A stretch of 24,408 nucleotides of DNA, from assembly GCA_965149945.1 (NCBI GenBank), contig CBCTTQ010000029.1, positions 1 to 24,408 of the forward strand, written 5' to 3'. Each line of letters opens with the position of its first letter. The stretch's first letter is position 1. Both the position numbers and the translations under genes were made by a program. The notes beneath the pieces were generated by a model. The model saw only the letters and a program-made list of their open reading frames with translations, was not told the DNA's origin and did no database searches. Source of the DNA: JAHZFN01 sp965149945. GTDB lineage: Bacteria > Bacillota > Dehalobacteriia > UBA4068 > UBA4997. Shown piece by piece: positions 1-8,720 of this stretch.

Positions 1-693
1 AATATCCAGACAATCCAGCAGACGATCGACTTTAATACAGTCGATTGTTTCCTGTGCGGGAAGGTCATCATCCCAAGTTTCCTGGGCAATGGTAACCAAA
101 ATACTGTTGGCTCCTAGTTCTTGCGCCGGTAGAATTTCAGCACGCAAACTGTTGCCAATGATCCAGGTATCTTTCGTTCGAAACCCGTATCGTTTGATCA
201 ACTCTCCGAAAACAGCGGCGTTTTTCTGAGGCACTACCACAACCTCCTGAAAAAACTCTCGTAAATGATTATCTTGCAACTTTTTTATTTGAAAGTCCGG
301 GTCGCCTCTTGTTACCAAAACCATGGTATAATCAGGATTTTTTCGCAAAGTACGCAACAGTGTTTCCGATCCTTCAATCGGTCGGTAAATCTCAGAAGTA
401 ATTTGAGAAGCGATGACCGCTAAATCATCAGCATCAGCCTGTTTATAGTGTAATCTCAATTTTTTGCAATAAAAAGCATAGGTTTGGACAACTGCTTCAG
501 CAAACAGGCTCGGATGAAAATGACCGGCGTCAGCGACCATCTTTCGGTCAAAAGTATCTAAAGTTTGAAACAATTGCTCGTCATGGATACCTAACGCTTG
601 AAAGTGTTTTATAACCCGTTCGGTGACCTGTACAAAAACCTTATTCGTATAGATCAGTGTATCATCTAAGTCAAAAATCAATAATTTTTTCAT
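1..693 (-). CDS. HAD-superfamily hydrolase, 3' end outside window
   Basis: The reading frame opens with ATG at 693 and runs off the left edge after 231 codons, so the C-terminus is missing. Residues 5-12 (LIFDLDDT) form HAD motif I, with the nucleophile Asp8 and acid/base Asp10. A motif II-like VTRGDP lies mid-protein. The motif IV region reads IGNSLRAEI, where the usual IGDSxxxD-type acidic pair is Asn and Glu. GNS-type motif IV followed by a late Trp-Asp segment is familiar in a branch of HAD phosphatases. This points to a phosphatase or phosphonatase-like enzyme of the cytosol; the substrate cannot be read. It starts 22 bases after dnaC ends and is probably translated from the same mRNA. 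The ribosome binding site (GGGGAATC) is weak. Family is confident; function is not. Confidence 0.85.
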   Translation of the reverse strand, partial: MKKLLIFDLDDTLIYTNKVFVQVTERVIKHFQALGIHDEQLFQTLDTFDRKMVADAGHFHPSLFAEAVVQTYAFYCKKLRLHYKQADADDLAVIASQITSEIYRPIEGSETLLRTLRKNPDYTMVLVTRGDPDFQIKKLQDNHLREFFQEVVVVPQKNAAVFGELIKRYGFRTKDTWIIGNSLRAEILPAQELGANSILVTIAQETWDDDLPAQETIDCIKVDRLLDCLDI

Positions 694-715
694 GATTCCC
701 CATTTCTGTGTTCGG

Positions 716-1531
716 TCAGCGTTTTAAACGGCTTAAACGGATATCTTGTTTGACCGGGAGCAAACAAGGTTTGCAACCGGCGATAATTCTGGAAATAATA
801 CGCTCTCCTAAAATATCGCAAAGATTATCCAATTGTAAATTAGTAGTGATAATCATAGGCAAACATTGATTGATACGGTAATTAATCAATGTGAAAAGCT
901 TATTTTTTGTCCAATCAGAAAAATTATGAGCGCCTAAATCATCTAAAATCAGCACTGCCGCGTTTTGCGCACGACTCATTGACTGTGATTCATTGAATTC
1001 GCCGTTATTGCCATAGCTCATCCTCATTTCATCGAGAAAATTGGGAACTATCAGAAACAGAACATCCTGTTGGTACTGAATCAATACATTGGCAATAGCA
1101 GCTGCTAAATGCGTCTTACCGCTGCCCACCTGTCCTTGTAACAAAAGTCCTTCCTGCTCGGTAGGAGGTATTCCCGTAATGATATTTCGCACAAAAGTTT
1201 CTGCTGCTTTTTTGGTTTTTTTTGCGAGATCCAAATAAGACAACTGCTGATTTACGCCTAAATCCGGTATTTCATTAGCCGGGTAATAGGATAAATCAAA
1301 ATTATCAAAGGTCATCAAACGCAACGCTTTGGGTAAATTGGCGTTTCTTTGTCTTCTTTCCAATTGCTGTTTTTGCCAACAACGACAAGGATGGGGCTGT
1401 CCGTTCTGATCAAACACAACTCCCGTATCTCCACAAATGGCGCAACGCACTTTGGGAGCAGGATTGCCATTAAAGTTGAACTTTGAGGATGGAAATTTTC
1501 CCTTGGGGTCAAATTGTTGGTATTGCGCCAT
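716..1531 (-). CDS. dnaC: DnaC/DnaI-type replicative helicase loader, AAA+ ATPase
   Basis: This 271-residue protein is a helicase loader that places the replicative DnaB-type helicase on single-stranded DNA. A zinc-binding knot comes first (Cys30, Cys33, Cys49, Cys51). The AAA+ domain follows: Walker A GQVGSGKT at 133-140, Walker B VLILDD at 193-198, sensor-1 ITTN at 228-231, and an arginine-finger-like segment GERIISR at 242-248. The length is normal for the family. The start ATG has a strong site TAGGAGGGATT directly upstream, which overlaps the stop codon of the DnaD-domain gene eight bases away, so the two are probably translationally coupled. The pairing of a DnaD-domain protein with DnaC is the normal primosome arrangement in Firmicutes. 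Confidence 0.93.
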   Translation of the reverse strand: MAQYQQFDPKGKFPSSKFNFNGNPAPKVRCAICGDTGVVFDQNGQPHPCRCWQKQQLERRQRNANLPKALRLMTFDNFDLSYYPANEIPDLGVNQQLSYLDLAKKTKKAAETFVRNIITGIPPTEQEGLLLQGQVGSGKTHLAAAIANVLIQYQQDVLFLIVPNFLDEMRMSYGNNGEFNESQSMSRAQNAAVLILDDLGAHNFSDWTKNKLFTLINYRINQCLPMIITTNLQLDNLCDILGERIISRIIAGCKPCLLPVKQDIRLSRLKR

Positions 1532-1539
1532 AATCCCTC

Positions 1540-2298
1540 CTAAAGATTATAGATATCATTATAATTGGTATCATTGGTCATCAGTTTTTCTTTTTTTGTT
1601 TCTTTTCTGTTTTTTTTCGGTTTATTAACGGATTCCTTTTTTTCATCTTCTTGTATCTGTTCCATGGTTTTGATACCGTTTTTCTGCCACCGAAGAAAAA
1701 TTTTATCTATATAGGCAAAATTACAAGTACCATGCAACACTGCTCTCTGTAGGGCTTCTTTGATCATGGAGGCTGGCCAACCATCATCAATAATCCAATG
1801 GTTCAGCTTTTCAATTTCTGTTGGTGTCAACGGCTGCCCTTTTTCTCCTTCAAATAATCGATAAAGCTCTTTGACTGTTTCTGGAGATAATTGCTTATCA
1901 TAAGAGGATTTTTTCGCTATGGAATTTTTTTTCTGAGGCGCTGTGGGACAGGCCTGCAAGTAGACCCAAAGTTCCAGCAGCTCATCATAGAGTCCTTTCA
2001 AAGAATAGCGAGGTTCCAGTCCTTTGGTACTGACTTTTGTCAGCAATCCGGCGTGAACGAAACCGGTGACCATAGCTTCCGCATCTTCCCGAGAACAATC
2101 CCAGTAGTTTTGTAAGTCTGCCGTACAAAGTTCCTGTTTGCCGTTGGGGATTGCGCTCATTATAGAGATCAGCAAAATACATTCTCGATCGCTCAATTCC
2201 AAATCCTGGTAATGACGTAACAGCAGATTGGGCGCATGGCACTGATCTTGAGCAATGCTGCTGATAAACTTGATTTCGTTTTTTGTGAATTTTGCCAT
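1540..2298 (-). CDS. DnaD-domain primosomal protein (DnaD/DnaB-like)
   Basis: This 252-residue protein has an N-terminal winged-helix-like part (about 1-115) and a C-terminal DnaB_2/DnaD domain (about 145-215). The latter carries the hallmark segment YIDKIFLRW, matching the family YxxxIxxxW motif. A very lysine/glutamate-rich tail follows. In Firmicutes such proteins remodel DNA at origins and restart sites and recruit the helicase loader. The adjacent dnaC, eight bases downstream, supports this. The ATG at 2298 follows AAAGGAATGGG. It could be the DnaD or the DnaB counterpart of Bacillus; the sequence alone does not decide, so I give no symbol. Confidence 0.88.
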   Translation of the reverse strand: MAKFTKNEIKFISSIAQDQCHAPNLLLRHYQDLELSDRECILLISIMSAIPNGKQELCTADLQNYWDCSREDAEAMVTGFVHAGLLTKVSTKGLEPRYSLKGLYDELLELWVYLQACPTAPQKKNSIAKKSSYDKQLSPETVKELYRLFEGEKGQPLTPTEIEKLNHWIIDDGWPASMIKEALQRAVLHGTCNFAYIDKIFLRWQKNGIKTMEQIQEDEKKESVNKPKKNRKETKKEKLMTNDTNYNDIYNL

Positions 2299-2327
2299 AA
2301 CAATCCCATTCCTTTATTTGAAACGAT

Positions 2328-3773
2328 TTATTTTTTCCATACCGAAGGCAGGAAAAGAATGAGTACGGTATAAATTTCCAACCTGCCGATTAACATTAAA
2401 ATACTGAGCACTACCTGTCCGAATCCGGGAATTACACTGTAACTGCCAAAAGCGCCTATTTCACCGAAAGCGGGTCCGGCATTAGCAATACAAGATAATG
2501 CTGTCACCAGGGAATCATAAAAAGAAACACCGGAAACGCAGATCAGCGTCGCACCGATAAAAATAGCCGCTATGTACATTACAATAAAATTCATAGTAGA
2601 GGAAGCGCTTTGGCTTGGAACGACGCGATTGTTCAAACGGATAGTATTGACCGAACGAGGATGAACGGATGCCTGAAGATAAACATAGAAACTCTTGATG
2701 GCAATGCACCAACGAGGAATTTTGATGGATCCCGCTGTGGAGCCAAAACAGCCTCCAACAAAAAACATTGTCAAAATAACAACTTGTGCCAAATGAGGCC
2801 ATAAAGTATAATCGGCGCTGGCATATCCGGTAGTGGTGACTATGCTGACCACCTGGAAACAGGCATCACGCAGATTTTTTTCTACGGAGGCGTCGTTTAC
2901 ACTTAACAAAAGTACCGCAATCACCAAAGTGGCGATAACAACCACTAAGGTATAAACACGAAATTCTTCATTCCGTAAATAGAGTACCTTTCGTTTCACA
3001 AACAAAAAATACAGATAGGCGATATTCGATCCCGATAAAAACATAAAAATAATTAACGTCCACTGAATAATCGGATCGGGATAAGCCGCAATACTGTCTG
3101 CTTTAGTAGAAAAGCCGCCTGTCGCGACAGTACTGAAGGAATGGCAGATAGAATCGAAAAGAGTCATTCCTTCCACTTTCAGCAACAGGATCAATACGAT
3201 AGTCATCACAAAATAAGTAGACCAGACAATCAAAGAGGTCTCACTGATTTTGGGCGTCAGGCGATCGGTATGACTGCTGCCGGGGGTTTCCGCGTTATAA
3301 AGATTGCTGATTCCTTTGCTGTGACCGGCAATGGCTACTAATAACACGACAATCCCCATTCCACCTACCCAATGAGTCATGGCGCGCCATAATAAAATCC
3401 CTTTGGGCTGGATTTCAACATTATCGATTACCGTAGCGCCGGTGGTGGTGAAACCGCTGACACTTTCAAAAAAAGCCGCCGAGACATCCGGAATAACTCC
3501 GGAAAACAAATACGGCAACATCCCGATCAGAGACGCCAACAACCATCCTAAAGAAACCAAAGCATAACCTTCTCTGTGGCGCAAGGTCTGTTCGCGGGCA
3601 TTTTTCGATATAAACATCAAAATGCAACCAACGGCAACAGCAATGAACAATGTATAGAGCAGAGACAGGATGCTTTCCTGTTCAAAAACCGACCAGATGA
3701 TCGGTAATAACAACGCAGCTCCTAGAACCAAGGAAATTTTTCCTAAATTCCAACAAACTAATTGTATTCTCAT
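2328..3773 (-). CDS. trkH: TrkH-family potassium uptake channel subunit
   Basis: This 481-residue integral membrane protein forms the K+ pathway of the Trk/Ktr system in the cytoplasmic membrane. Four degenerate selectivity-filter repeats are visible: TTTGAT (109-114), ATGGFST (217-223), TTTGYA (313-318) and NAGPAF (431-436). The glycine-rich GGCFGSTAGSIK (340-351) is the intramembrane gating region. The hydrophobic helices flanking each filter match the M1-P-M2 plan, and the length is normal. ATG at 3773 follows AAAGGGAG. The gene lies 49 bases after trkA, its NAD-binding regulator, so the two make a standard two-gene K+ uptake unit. The DnaD-domain gene begins 29 bases further on without an obvious terminator. 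Confidence 0.95.
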   Translation of the reverse strand: MRIQLVCWNLGKISLVLGAALLLPIIWSVFEQESILSLLYTLFIAVAVGCILMFISKNAREQTLRHREGYALVSLGWLLASLIGMLPYLFSGVIPDVSAAFFESVSGFTTTGATVIDNVEIQPKGILLWRAMTHWVGGMGIVVLLVAIAGHSKGISNLYNAETPGSSHTDRLTPKISETSLIVWSTYFVMTIVLILLLKVEGMTLFDSICHSFSTVATGGFSTKADSIAAYPDPIIQWTLIIFMFLSGSNIAYLYFLFVKRKVLYLRNEEFRVYTLVVVIATLVIAVLLLSVNDASVEKNLRDACFQVVSIVTTTGYASADYTLWPHLAQVVILTMFFVGGCFGSTAGSIKIPRWCIAIKSFYVYLQASVHPRSVNTIRLNNRVVPSQSASSTMNFIVMYIAAIFIGATLICVSGVSFYDSLVTALSCIANAGPAFGEIGAFGSYSVIPGFGQVVLSILMLIGRLEIYTVLILFLPSVWKK

Positions 3774-3822
3774 AATTGCTCCCTTTATGTATGTATTATC
3801 TATTTTAATACGATGTGTTTTT

Positions 3823-5169
3823 TTATTTTTCTTTTGTTAAATAGTTGACCGCTTCAGCAATGTGATCTGTTTCCGCCAGAACGATAACACGATCGCCGGC
3901 GTACAGTTTATCATTTCCTTTTGGAATGATAATATCTGAATCACGAGTAATGACAGCAATTACGCAGGAAGGCGGAACGCGAATATCTTTTAACGCGGTT
4001 CCGTGGTGACAACTGTTTTTAGGAATAATAATCTCGTTCATTTGCGCCATATCGGAATGAAGCATTTTTAGATGCAATATTTTGTGCCGATTGACAAATC
4101 GGAGAATGGACGAGGTCATTAAGACGCGAGGACTGATGGCTTTATCGATACCGAATTTTTCAATCATATCGACATAGTCGCTACGACGTACCTGAGCAAT
4201 GATTTTTTTTGCGCCGGAGTATTTCGCGATCATGGAAACCATCACATTGGTATGATCATCATCGGTCAAAACTACCACGATGTCCATTTCCGAAATATTT
4301 TCGTCATCCATAATATTGACATCAGTGCCACAGCCTTTAATAATCATGGTATGAGGTAATTTTTCCGCTAGTTCATGACAGCGTTGTTCGTCATTTTCAA
4401 ATAATTTTACATGAAAGTTGCGGATTTTTTTTTCAAAAATATCAGCTAAATAGTAGCCGATTAATTCACCGCCGAATATCGCGATGTCATTAATCTTCTT
4501 ATGAGAAGAGCCGATGTATTTTTCAATAGCAGGCATATGAGTAACGGCAGAGACAAAATAAACTTCATCATTATTCATCAAAACGGTATCGCCGCGGGGA
4601 ATGATAATTTTATCATCTCGGATGATAGCCACAACAACACAAGGTTTGGGAAATTGAATTTCCGCCAAAGATTTGTTGAGGATATTGAAGCTGGTATTTA
4701 ACTTCAAGCCTAACATTAAAACGCGATCATTGGCATAATATTGTACATCATGGGCTTCCGGATACAGAATCAACTGAGAAATTTCTTCTGCCGCGTATTT
4801 TTCCGGATTAATAATCAGATCGATGCCTAATTCCTGCATCATTTTTTCGTTCCATCCTTCATAAAGCGGCTGGCGAATACGGGCGATAGTTTTTTTACAG
4901 CCCAGTTTTTTCCCGAGAAAACAGGAAATCATGTTGATCTCATCGCTATAGGTGGCAGCAATCAGCAGGTCTGCCGTATCAGCTCCGGCATTCAGCAAAT
5001 CGGAAATCTGATTGCCATAGCCATTGATGGTTTTAACATCCAAGTATTCCGCCAAATTTTGTAGTCGGGATTTGTCTTTTTCCAAAAGTGTAACATCGTA
5101 GCCTTTGGCGCTGAATGTAGATGCAATACTGAAGCCTACCTTCCCCGCACCAATTACAATTGCTTTCAT
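3823..5169 (-). CDS. trkA: TrkA, NAD-binding regulator of Trk potassium uptake
   Basis: The 448-residue cytosolic protein has two tandem RCK units (TrkA_N plus TrkA_C). The first Rossmann fold has GAGKVG at 7-12 and an acidic Glu30 at the end of strand 2, which favours NAD(H). The second is degenerate: GGELIG at 233-238, where a GxGxxG motif is expected. TrkA binds TrkH and gates K+ flux. A start 18 bases upstream (5187) is possible, but it has no ribosome binding site, and its own first codons contain the GGAGG that serves ATG 5169. I therefore take 5169, which gives the usual MKAIVIGAGKVG beginning. It is followed by trkH and preceded, 45 bases away, by an AEC carrier. Confidence 0.95.
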   Translation of the reverse strand: MKAIVIGAGKVGFSIASTFSAKGYDVTLLEKDKSRLQNLAEYLDVKTINGYGNQISDLLNAGADTADLLIAATYSDEINMISCFLGKKLGCKKTIARIRQPLYEGWNEKMMQELGIDLIINPEKYAAEEISQLILYPEAHDVQYYANDRVLMLGLKLNTSFNILNKSLAEIQFPKPCVVVAIIRDDKIIIPRGDTVLMNNDEVYFVSAVTHMPAIEKYIGSSHKKINDIAIFGGELIGYYLADIFEKKIRNFHVKLFENDEQRCHELAEKLPHTMIIKGCGTDVNIMDDENISEMDIVVVLTDDDHTNVMVSMIAKYSGAKKIIAQVRRSDYVDMIEKFGIDKAISPRVLMTSSILRFVNRHKILHLKMLHSDMAQMNEIIIPKNSCHHGTALKDIRVPPSCVIAVITRDSDIIIPKGNDKLYAGDRVIVLAETDHIAEAVNYLTKEK

Positions 5170-5214
5170 TTTTTCAAATTCCTCCATTATTAATTAATAA
5201 AATTAAAAGAGAAG

Positions 5215-6201
5215 CTAAATCAAAAGACCTGCTTGGATCAGCAAGTAAGTGAAAACAAACAATGTAAACATGGAAATAAACGAAGTAAACACAACAATAT
5301 TGGCGGCTAATTGCTCATCTCCGCCCATGATTTGTACCATAGTAAAGCCGGCTGTGGCGGCCGGTGTAGCAAACACTGCCATCAAAGCAGCCAGCTCAAC
5401 ACCGGTGAAGCCCAACTGTACCGCAATCAACAACATTACCGCCGGAATCAGAATCAGTCTGGCGAACACCGCGGATAATAGCTCTTTGAAATGATCGGTT
5501 ATACTACTAAATGAAAGAAATGCCCCTAATATCATTAAAGCCAAAGGAGTAGCAGCTGCTGCCAAATTTGCGATAGGTTGAAGCAAAATTTCCGGCAATT
5601 GGATTCGTGACAGCACAAGAAATAACGCCAGTATCGTCGCAATGATCAACGGAGTAGTGATAATTTGACGTAATACTTTTTTGACTGTTTTCCATTGCTG
5701 CAATTCACCCTGCCCCGTTTCTTCTCGCTGATAACGGTTGGCAAAAACTTCCAGAGCAATAACAGAAAAAATATTATATAGCGGTAAAACAATTGCCAAC
5801 ATTAATCCGATAACCGCAAAACAGGCGTTCCCGAAAAGATTGGTGGCGATAGGAAGCCCCAAAATAACAAAATTACTGCGATAAATACCTTGAATCATGA
5901 CGCCTCGTTTTCGATTATCTTTACAAAACACCACGACGCTGATCCAGATAAAGATAAAAAGTATTGTTAGCGAGATAAGAGTAAAGAGTAACAGCTTCCC
6001 ATCAAAGGCAGAATAAATATCTGCTGTATAAATGTTATAAAACAGCAAGCACGGTAAAAAAACGTGAAAACAAATTTTATTAGCTTCCAAAGCGAACGGT
6101 TGCTTGATGATGCCGAGACGTTTCAAAAAATATCCCAAAAAAATAATGAAAAACAGCGGGATGATAACCCCGGCTGAAATAAGAAAATTATCTAAATACA
6201 T
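5215..6201 (-). CDS. AEC-family (auxin efflux carrier-like) transporter
   Basis: This 328-residue, almost entirely hydrophobic protein has about ten predicted membrane helices in two blocks joined by a charged loop (about residues 155-180). Features typical of AEC permeases are the N-terminal IPLFFIIFLGYFLKR and a mid-N-terminal RSNFVILGLPIA. The second half contains a Pro/Ala-rich FATPAATAGF crossover segment. In bacteria such carriers include malate and other organic-acid transporters, but the substrate cannot be read here. It has a probable promoter at 6320-6349 and an untranslated leader of about 110 bases. trkA follows after 45 bases, so cotranscription with the potassium system is possible. 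Confidence 0.88.
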   Translation of the reverse strand: MYLDNFLISAGVIIPLFFIIFLGYFLKRLGIIKQPFALEANKICFHVFLPCLLFYNIYTADIYSAFDGKLLLFTLISLTILFIFIWISVVVFCKDNRKRGVMIQGIYRSNFVILGLPIATNLFGNACFAVIGLMLAIVLPLYNIFSVIALEVFANRYQREETGQGELQQWKTVKKVLRQIITTPLIIATILALFLVLSRIQLPEILLQPIANLAAAATPLALMILGAFLSFSSITDHFKELLSAVFARLILIPAVMLLIAVQLGFTGVELAALMAVFATPAATAGFTMVQIMGGDEQLAANIVVFTSFISMFTLFVFTYLLIQAGLLI

Positions 6202-6282
6202 GAAAATCGATCCTATGTACCGATGCTCGGGCTTTTCGGTAGATTCAAAATATCTGCCGCTGAACGGTTCCTACATATATCA

Positions 6283-6295
6283 GTGATAATATCAC
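6283..6295. promoter_or_regulatory. 13-bp odd palindrome in the AEC-gene leader, possible operator
   Basis: GTGATA-A-TATCAC is a perfect six-base inverted repeat around one central base. It lies roughly 20-30 bases downstream of the inferred start of transcription for the AEC gene. Its size and place fit a repressor operator or a small RNA hairpin. No known regulator consensus is recognised. Confidence 0.3.
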
Positions 6296-6319
6296 ACATC
6301 AAATTGACGATACACATCT

Positions 6320-6349
6320 ATTATACTATGTTTCTTCCGCAAAAGACAA
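6320..6349 (-). promoter_or_regulatory. Probable SigA promoter for the AEC gene (and possibly trkA onward)
   Basis: Read on the minus strand, TTGTCT (6349-6344) is followed after 18 bases by a perfect TATAAT (6325-6320). The -35 box lies inside the inverted repeat that may terminate tex. Transcription would begin near 6313, leaving a leader of about 110 bases. Confidence 0.55.
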
Positions 6350-6393
6350 GGGGGTTTTCTAATTTTGTCACTTACCTGCAAAAATCCCCTTGT
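6346..6393 (-). terminator. Weak, long-loop terminator candidate downstream of tex
   Basis: On the minus strand, ACAAGGGG-A-TTTT (6393-6381) can pair with AAAA-C-CCCCTTGT (6358-6346), with one mismatch and a loop of about 22 bases. Only CTTTTG follows, so the U-run is poor. It is the only structure between tex and the next promoter. Confidence 0.4.
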
Positions 6394-6415
6394 TAGGAAC
6401 TGTTCGCTTTTCATG

Positions 6416-8560
6416 TTAGCCTTTCATAGTTAAGGAAATACGATTTTGGAGAGGATCTATATTGAGGATAGTGACTGTCACAACATCCCCTACATGAACT
6501 ACGTCGGCAGGATGATGTATATAACGATCTGTAATTTGCGAAATATGTACCAGTCCGTCTTGATGAACACCAATATCCACAAAAGCACCGAAATCAGTGA
6601 CATTGCGTACGGTTCCCTGTAACACCATGCCCGGCCGCAGGTCATGGATATCCATAACATCTGTGCGCAACAGAGGCGGAGGCAGTTCATCACGCAAGTC
6701 CCGTCCGGGTTTTTCTAATTCTTCCAGAATATCGCACAGCGTGGGAATACCAATGCCGCAAACGAAGGAAATTTTTTGTTCCCCTTGCTCTTTTACTTGT
6801 TGCTTCAGTTCAGCAATATTCATTCGGGAGAGATTTTGAAGATCATAACCGAATAAATTTAATAAGGCTTTCACAGCTTCATAGGACTCCGGGTGAACCC
6901 CGGTATTATCCAATGGGTTTTCTCCTTGGGGAATACGCAAGAATCCTGCGCACTGTTGAAATGTTTTCGGACCCAGTTTTTCCACTTCTTTCAGCTGAAT
7001 ACGAGATTGAAAGCGTCCTACCCGTTCTCGATAGGTAACAATATTTTGGGCAATAACGGAAGAAAGACCGGAAATATAGGTAAGCAGAGAAACTGACGCG
7101 GTGTTGACATTCACCCCTACCCGATTAACGCAATTTTCCACCACACCGGTTAATGCTTCGCTCAGTTGTTTGGCGGGCATATCATGTTGATACTGCCCGA
7201 CACCGACACTTTTGGGGTCGATTTTTACCAATTCCGCTAAAGGATCTTGCAGACGACGAGCAATGGAAACCGCGCTGCGCAGAGATACGTCATATTGCGG
7301 AAATTCTTTCGCTCCTAATTCGGAAGCAGAGTAAACAGAGGCGCCTGCTTCATTGACCATCATATACTGCACTTTTTCCGGGATTTCCCGGATTAATTCA
7401 GCGATGAAAATTTCACTTTCTTTTGAAGCGGTGCCGTTACCGATGGCAATGATTTCCACTCCGTACGTTTTAATCCATTCTATCATAGTGTCCTTTGCTT
7501 CCTGAATTTTTTTCTGCGGCGGTGTCGGATAAACTACGCCGACATTTAATACCTTCCCGGTGGGATCTACAATGGCGATTTTGCACCCTGTGCGATAAGC
7601 CGGGTCAAACCCCATGGCGGTTTTTCCTTTCAACGGCGGTTGCATCAACAGCGCTTCCAAATTGGTACTGAATACTTTGATTGCCTGCTCGTTGGCAGCC
7701 GCTGTGAGATTGGAGCGAATCTCCCGTTCGATAGAAGGAAAAATCAAACGATGATAAGCATCTGCTACCGTATCGTCCATGAGTTGCGTGTAAATGGTAT
7801 TGTCGTAAACAAATGGTTCAGAAAGAGCATAAATAGCTTCCTCTGTATCTACTTCCACTTTGACTTTTAGATAGCCTTCTTTTTCGCCGCGGTTAATGGC
7901 TAAGATTCGATGGCTGGGAATTTTGTTTAACGGCTCCCTGTAATCATAATACATGCGATAGACAGAATCCTCATCTTTGGTGGCGGTGACATGGAGGAAT
8001 CCGGTTTTATTGACATAGCAACGAAGAATTTCCCGACCTTCCGCGCTGTCTGAAATCCATTCCGCAATGATATCACAAGCGCCCCGAATCGCATCCTCTA
8101 CTGTTTTTACTCCTTTTTCGGGAACCACAAAAGAACGCGCGTATTCCTCCGGCGAACCGATGATTTCTTTCTGGGCGTAGATCTGTTTAGCCAGCGGTTC
8201 CAAGCCTTTTTCCCGTGCTGCGGTAGCACGGGTTCTCTTTTTTTGCTTGTACGGACGGTAGAGATCTTCCAATTTGGCTAAGGTATCCGCTTTTGCGATA
8301 TCCGCACGCAATGAATCTGTCAGTTTCCCCAATTCCTCAATATGAGCGAGGATTTCCGTTTTGCGCTTTTCTAAATTTCGTAGATAATTTAAGCGTTCAC
8401 TCAGACGACGCAATACTTGGTCATCACAACTGCCGGTCATTTCTTTGCGATAGCGAGCAATAAAGGGTACGGTATTTCCTTCATCCAATAGTTGCAGGAT
8501 ATTGTTGAGATGATTGGGTTTGATATCAAATTCTTTTTCTAAAATGGAAATCAGTTCCAT
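6416..8560 (-). CDS. tex: Tex, S1-domain RNA-binding transcription accessory protein
   Basis: The 714-residue protein has the full Tex layout. A helical N-terminus begins MELISILEKEF. A YqgF/RuvC-like fold starts near residue 315 (MGFDPAYRTG). Helix-hairpin-helix segments around 490-550 contain YISGLSSVIAQNIV. A C-terminal S1 RNA-binding domain covers about the last 75 residues (VTDFGAFVDIG, DGLVHISQI). Tex is a conserved cytosolic nucleic-acid-binding factor linked to transcription and expression control. An upstream in-frame ATG at 8590 has no suitable site. AAAGGAGCGTCAAGC stands right before ATG 8560 and decides the start. It is probably monocistronic, since the DUF1540 gene upstream is divergent. 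Confidence 0.95.
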   Translation of the reverse strand: MELISILEKEFDIKPNHLNNILQLLDEGNTVPFIARYRKEMTGSCDDQVLRRLSERLNYLRNLEKRKTEILAHIEELGKLTDSLRADIAKADTLAKLEDLYRPYKQKKRTRATAAREKGLEPLAKQIYAQKEIIGSPEEYARSFVVPEKGVKTVEDAIRGACDIIAEWISDSAEGREILRCYVNKTGFLHVTATKDEDSVYRMYYDYREPLNKIPSHRILAINRGEKEGYLKVKVEVDTEEAIYALSEPFVYDNTIYTQLMDDTVADAYHRLIFPSIEREIRSNLTAAANEQAIKVFSTNLEALLMQPPLKGKTAMGFDPAYRTGCKIAIVDPTGKVLNVGVVYPTPPQKKIQEAKDTMIEWIKTYGVEIIAIGNGTASKESEIFIAELIREIPEKVQYMMVNEAGASVYSASELGAKEFPQYDVSLRSAVSIARRLQDPLAELVKIDPKSVGVGQYQHDMPAKQLSEALTGVVENCVNRVGVNVNTASVSLLTYISGLSSVIAQNIVTYRERVGRFQSRIQLKEVEKLGPKTFQQCAGFLRIPQGENPLDNTGVHPESYEAVKALLNLFGYDLQNLSRMNIAELKQQVKEQGEQKISFVCGIGIPTLCDILEELEKPGRDLRDELPPPLLRTDVMDIHDLRPGMVLQGTVRNVTDFGAFVDIGVHQDGLVHISQITDRYIHHPADVVHVGDVVTVTILNIDPLQNRISLTMKG

Positions 8561-8665
8561 GCTTGACGCTCCTTTCAACAAAGTGAACAAAATGGATTCA
8601 AGAAAATGAATTCAAAGATGATTTCTGCTCAATTTATGGCAGATCCTCTTTTTACCAGAGAATGT

Positions 8666-8694
8666 TTGCCGAAGCAAAAAAATTTCCGCATACT
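8666..8694 (+). promoter_or_regulatory. Candidate promoter for the DUF1540 gene
   Basis: TTGCCG, 17 bases, then CATACT: each box matches four of six consensus positions. The segment also carries a six-base inverted repeat (GCCGAA at 8668, TTCGGC at 8695). Transcription from here would place the spaced TGTWACA repeat inside the leader. Confidence 0.35.
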
Positions 8695-8720
8695 TTCGGC
8701 GAAGTGGGTCAAACTAAGGC

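Noticed and set aside
8668..8700. GCCGAA/TTCGGC hairpin as a terminator
   Set aside because: Six-base stem with a 21-base loop and no T-run; it overlaps a candidate promoter instead.
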